A stretch of 32,276 nt of DNA, from positions 1 through 32,276 of the forward strand of contig JAGZDD010000024.1 in the NCBI GenBank assembly GCA_018369015.1. The letters are read 5' to 3'. Of the stretch, positions 30,601-32,276 are shown piece after piece. The notes under the pieces are model-generated. The model worked only from the letters and a program-made list of their open reading frames with translations. It did not search any database and was not told the DNA's origin. Origin of the DNA: Clostridiales bacterium (GTDB taxonomy: Bacteria; Bacillota; Clostridia; Lachnospirales; Lachnospiraceae). Position numbers and translations under genes: made by a program. Every line of letters begins with the position of its first letter. The stretch's first letter is position 1.

Positions 30601-31488
30601 CTGAGAGGATTCCAATGTTGCCAGGGCATCTCCCAGCTCCTCGTCGGCCTCGGCCCTGGCGTCGTCAAGCTCTTTCTGCGCCTTATCAATCTCTTCTTTA
30701 GCCTCTCCCTGGACTTCATTATAGCGGGCTTCACAGCGGGCGCCGGCAACCGAATCCTCAATACGGTCCACAATCTCTGAAACTTTATCGTCATATCCGT
30801 CCGTATAGCTTACTTCATCTGCCGCCCCATCGACCCATACATCAATTTTAGAAAACACATCCATGGAAAAGCTGTCTGGCGTCACAATGGCAAAGGAATC
30901 CAGTTCGCCATCACCAATGGTCGTACTTCCTCTTGTAAATGTAATGTATTCCGGACTGCTTCCGATACCAACAATTTCAAAGGTATCTGTGGACAGGGTG
31001 TCCAAAATATCCGTATCGTCGCCGCTCTCAAAAGTAATTTTATCGCCCAGCTTAAAGCTGTGGTTTTCCAGAGTGCCGGCGTCAATGAGACATTCCCCGG
31101 CCTTCTCTGGCATACGGCCCTCGATAACATCGACCCGGTTCCTCTCGCCCATATCCGCCATAACCTTAAAGACCTTCTGGTTATCCTCGCTCCAGCATAA
31201 AACATCGGCAAAATAACCGCCCACAGCATCGGCAACACCGTCCAGCTCTTTTATGGCCGCCACATCATCTGCCGTAAGCCCCAGCGTTCCAAGAACACGT
31301 ATATCCATGAGCTGCCGCTCGTCAAAATAGTCATCCGCCGTATATCTCATATCTGGCTCTGAGGCCCGGATACCTGAAAAAAACGCCACACCCATGGCAA
31401 CAATGAGAAAAATGGATATAAAACGGTTCATTGTTTTTGCGATTTCCATATAGAAATCTTTCCGCAGCATATTCTTCTTCTTTTTCAT
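27700..31488 (-). CDS. Giant coiled-coil FtsX/MacB-type ABC transporter permease
   Basis: A 1262-residue membrane protein. After a basic N-terminus comes a transmembrane helix (about 21-40, NRFISIFLIVAMGVAFFSG) and an external MacB-like domain (about 60-245). Residues about 249-699 are predicted coiled coil, rich in Ala/Glu/Gln/Lys with heptad repeats such as KTQLADG QKQIDEA KAELEEG. Two FtsX-type core domains follow, each with several helices: about 725-890 (FPVLFFLVAALISLTTM...EEERIQIGTLKALGY) and about 1125-1250 (RRRELASIKVLGFYDLEVA). A second extracellular domain lies between. Its ATPase is encoded 9 bp upstream. The family includes transporters for lipids, peptides and cell-wall signals; the long coil is unusual even for it. 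Stop at 27700-27702. Confidence 0.93.
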   Translation of the reverse strand: MKKKKNMLRKDFYMEIAKTMNRFISIFLIVAMGVAFFSGIRASEPDMRYTADDYFDERQLMDIRVLGTLGLTADDVAAIKELDGVADAVGGYFADVLCWSEDNQKVFKVMADMGERNRVDVIEGRMPEKAGECLIDAGTLENHSFKLGDKITFESGDDTDILDTLSTDTFEIVGIGSSPEYITFTRGSTTIGDGELDSFAIVTPDSFSMDVFSKIDVWVDGAADEVSYTDGYDDKVSEIVDRIEDSVAGARCEARYNEVQGEAKEEIDKAQKELDDARAEADEELGDALATLESSQKELEDGEKTLKEEEAKLADAKAQIAASEDKLALGQAEIAANEATLNSGWQEYNNGLAQYNAQAASVDFEAARQQLADGRTQLDAAKAKLEQQKNDAYATAFAAAEDTARAAAEEATKAQSDELDAAEAELTLLKTSLEQSAGQLESLQAQLAAVNEQIAALQSAGDSGAESSGEESANNAAQETETFNGAQVTVLSEVSASDDTLAELEKQRAALEAQIQELSATVSQLQTQYDASYETGMSKVTAGRAQIEAAINAAVEKVRTEDAKTAIRAEVDQQLNQNEAYVNIQQTISEQEEKLNDSEANLNALAAFKTKLDESYNQLVSGQAQLDAAKQELADGQAQLASAKTQLADGQKQIDEAKAELEEGRTELEDGWKEYEDGKAKAEEEIADGQEKLDDAKAEVEDIAYPKWYVSDRSALSGYGELGDNADRVRAIGEIFPVLFFLVAALISLTTMTRMVEEERIQIGTLKALGYGKGAIAKKYIYYALLATIGGSVVGVLFGEKVFPYIIVNAYKIVYPYIPNTTIPYNAYYGLLASVAAIVCITAAAFLACYKELMATPASLMRPVPPKQGRRILLERITPLWRHLSFTQKSTLRNLFRYKKRFFMTVFGIGGCMALMIVGFGLKDSIKDIVDLQYNKIQPYSGMVIMDEDAGSKDKDKLYEMLDGESGIGAYKTAYMLNTDIASQTKDWEAYIVVPESLDNLSEFMYFNDRTTGKEYQLDDSGIIISEKTAKLLDVGAGDTIQIKEDQFESRDVKIAAICENYVGHYIYMTPALYEETFGKPVEYNTVLIKIADPDMENDIGQNLLAQNAVVSVSYMDSIKTTLDDMLGSLDIIIVVLIISAGMLAFIVLYNLNNININERRRELASIKVLGFYDLEVAAYVYRENIYLTIIGMAFGCILGKILHQFIIVTVEIDSCMFGRIVYAPSYIYSMLLTVAFTILVNIAMFYKLRKIDMVESLKSVE

Positions 31489-31497
31489 GGGCTATCC

Positions 31498-32202
31498 CTA
31501 CCATTCGATGGTTTCCACAGATACCGGCGCCTCATTCACCGACATTTTGGAAACTCTTCCATTTTTTATTTTAATGACCCGGTCCGCCATAGGGGCAATC
31601 GCAGAATTGTGCGTAATAACAATCACAGTCATCCCCCGCTCCCGGCACATATCCTGCAAAAGCTTGAGTATGGATTTTCCGGTATTATAATCCAGGGCTC
31701 CCGTAGGTTCATCGCACAGCAAAAGCTTTGGATTTTTCGCCAGGGCCCGGGCAATAGAAACTCTTTGCTGCTCCCCTCCGGAAAGCTGCGCAGGAAAATT
31801 GCCAAGCCGGTCGCCAAGCCCGACCTCCTCCAAAACAGTTTTCGCGTCCAGAGGGTTTTTACAAATCTGAAGCGCCAGCTCTACGTTTTCCAGGGCAGTT
31901 AAATTGGGAACGAGATTATAAAACTGGAACACAAAGCCAATATCCTCCCGGCGGTACCCGGTAAGCTGCCGGTTCGTATATTTCCCGATGTCCGTTCCGT
32001 CAATCCAAATCTGTCCGCTGGTTGCCCGGTCCATTCCCCCAAGGATATTTAATACGGTTGTCTTTCCCGCTCCGCTCGGCCCTACAATAACAACAAATTC
32101 GCCTTTTTCCACATTAAAATTAATGCCGTCTACAGCGCGTATTTTAACTTCACCCATTTTGTAGGTTTTGGTGACATTCACCAGCTTAACAAAGTCCTCC
32201 AT
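31498..32202 (-). CDS. ABC transporter ATP-binding protein (LolD/MacB/FtsE-type)
   Basis: An ATPase of 234 residues energising the FtsX-type permease. It has Walker A GPSGAGKTT, Q-loop FQFYNL, signature LSGGEQQRVSIARAL, Walker B LLLCDEPTGALD and the switch His in VIVITHN. TGALD and RREDIGFVFQ are typical of the MacB/LolD group. The ATG at 32202 is chosen because GAGGAGG lies 9-15 nt before it; the frame also has an ATG at 32220, which lies within that binding site. First gene of a two-gene operon, 9 bp before the permease. The promoter is probably within the last 56 bases (TATAAT and TTGAAA are visible but not ideally spaced). Confidence 0.94.
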   Translation of the reverse strand: MEDFVKLVNVTKTYKMGEVKIRAVDGINFNVEKGEFVVIVGPSGAGKTTVLNILGGMDRATSGQIWIDGTDIGKYTNRQLTGYRREDIGFVFQFYNLVPNLTALENVELALQICKNPLDAKTVLEEVGLGDRLGNFPAQLSGGEQQRVSIARALAKNPKLLLCDEPTGALDYNTGKSILKLLQDMCRERGMTVIVITHNSAIAPMADRVIKIKNGRVSKMSVNEAPVSVETIEW

Positions 32203-32276
32203 CAATGCACGCCTCCTCATTTATTCCTTAGCGGTCTTTCTTCTATAATATTATAGCTGATTTTTTTTCAAAATCC

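Noticed and set aside
30023..30604. Long Ser/Ala-rich open frames opposite the permease gene
   Set aside because: They are mirror images of the Ala/Glu/Gln coiled-coil coding sequence, with no start signals of their own.
1..32276. CRISPR array, prophage or integrase
   Set aside because: No regularly spaced repeats, phage structural genes, integrase or transposase genes were seen.

Overview
The window looks like the chromosome of an anaerobic, low-to-mid GC Firmicute, most likely a Lachnospiraceae / Clostridium cluster XIVa gut bacterium. The evidence is strong GGAGG-type ribosome binding sites, sigma-A promoters with 17-bp spacers, a YtrA-type GntR/ABC operon, a DUF3502-type sugar-binding lipoprotein, an RnfC/RnfD-like protein, a CspB-like subtilase and a giant coiled-coil MacB-type permease. 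This is inferred from gene content only; no 16S or other marker is present.

Layout. 0.1-2.0 kb: auto-regulated GntR-ABC ATPase-permease operon. 2.1-2.6 kb: a complete 220-bp MITE with perfect 17-bp inverted ends and an 8-bp target duplication, then tRNA-Gly(GCC) with its own promoter and terminator. 2.6-3.5 kb: a decayed membrane/WG-repeat gene. 3.7-6.1 kb: a 2-hydroxyacid dehydrogenase and, convergent, a lysA-type decarboxylase. 6.4-10.6 kb: a sugar-utilisation block on the minus strand (lipoprotein, LacI regulator, GH140-like glycosidase). 10.9-12.3 kb: two tandem small proteins resembling PhzA/PhzB, separated by 358 bp of dense palindromes. 12.6-16.5 kb: ilvE, convergent with a pepT-thyA-folA operon. 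17.2-18.2 kb: a RelA/SpoT-type synthetase with a C-terminal extension. 18.4-23.8 kb: minus-strand run of an RnfC-RnfD-like fusion, a membrane TPR protein and hflX. 24.0-25.8 kb: an S8 protease. 26.0-27.3 kb: a secreted coiled-coil M23 peptidase. 27.7-32.2 kb: an ABC ATPase plus a 1262-residue permease.

How the genes fit together. Several blocks are functional units: PepT/ThyA/DHFR (overlapping or closely spaced), SBP/LacI/GH140 (sensing, binding and hydrolysis of a plant-type glycan), and the ABC ATPase/permease pair. The permease, with about 450 residues of predicted coiled coil, lies beside a coiled-coil M23 hydrolase, which recalls FtsEX/PcsB-type control of cell-wall hydrolysis; this is only an inference.

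The most unusual features are (1) a family of intergenic elements ending GTAAC...GTTAC, from a full MITE with target duplication down to TIR-only palindromes; the GTAA ends and 8-bp duplication suggest mobilisation by an IS66-type transposase; (2) the PhzA/B-like pair in an apparent Firmicute, flanked by copies of one 41-nt hairpin; (3) an RnfC-RnfD fusion that keeps both Fe-S clusters but appears to have lost the usual nucleotide/flavin loop; (4) a RelA-like enzyme whose sequence style recalls the toxic alarmone synthetase/CapRel group and whose likely promoter lies within a repeat.
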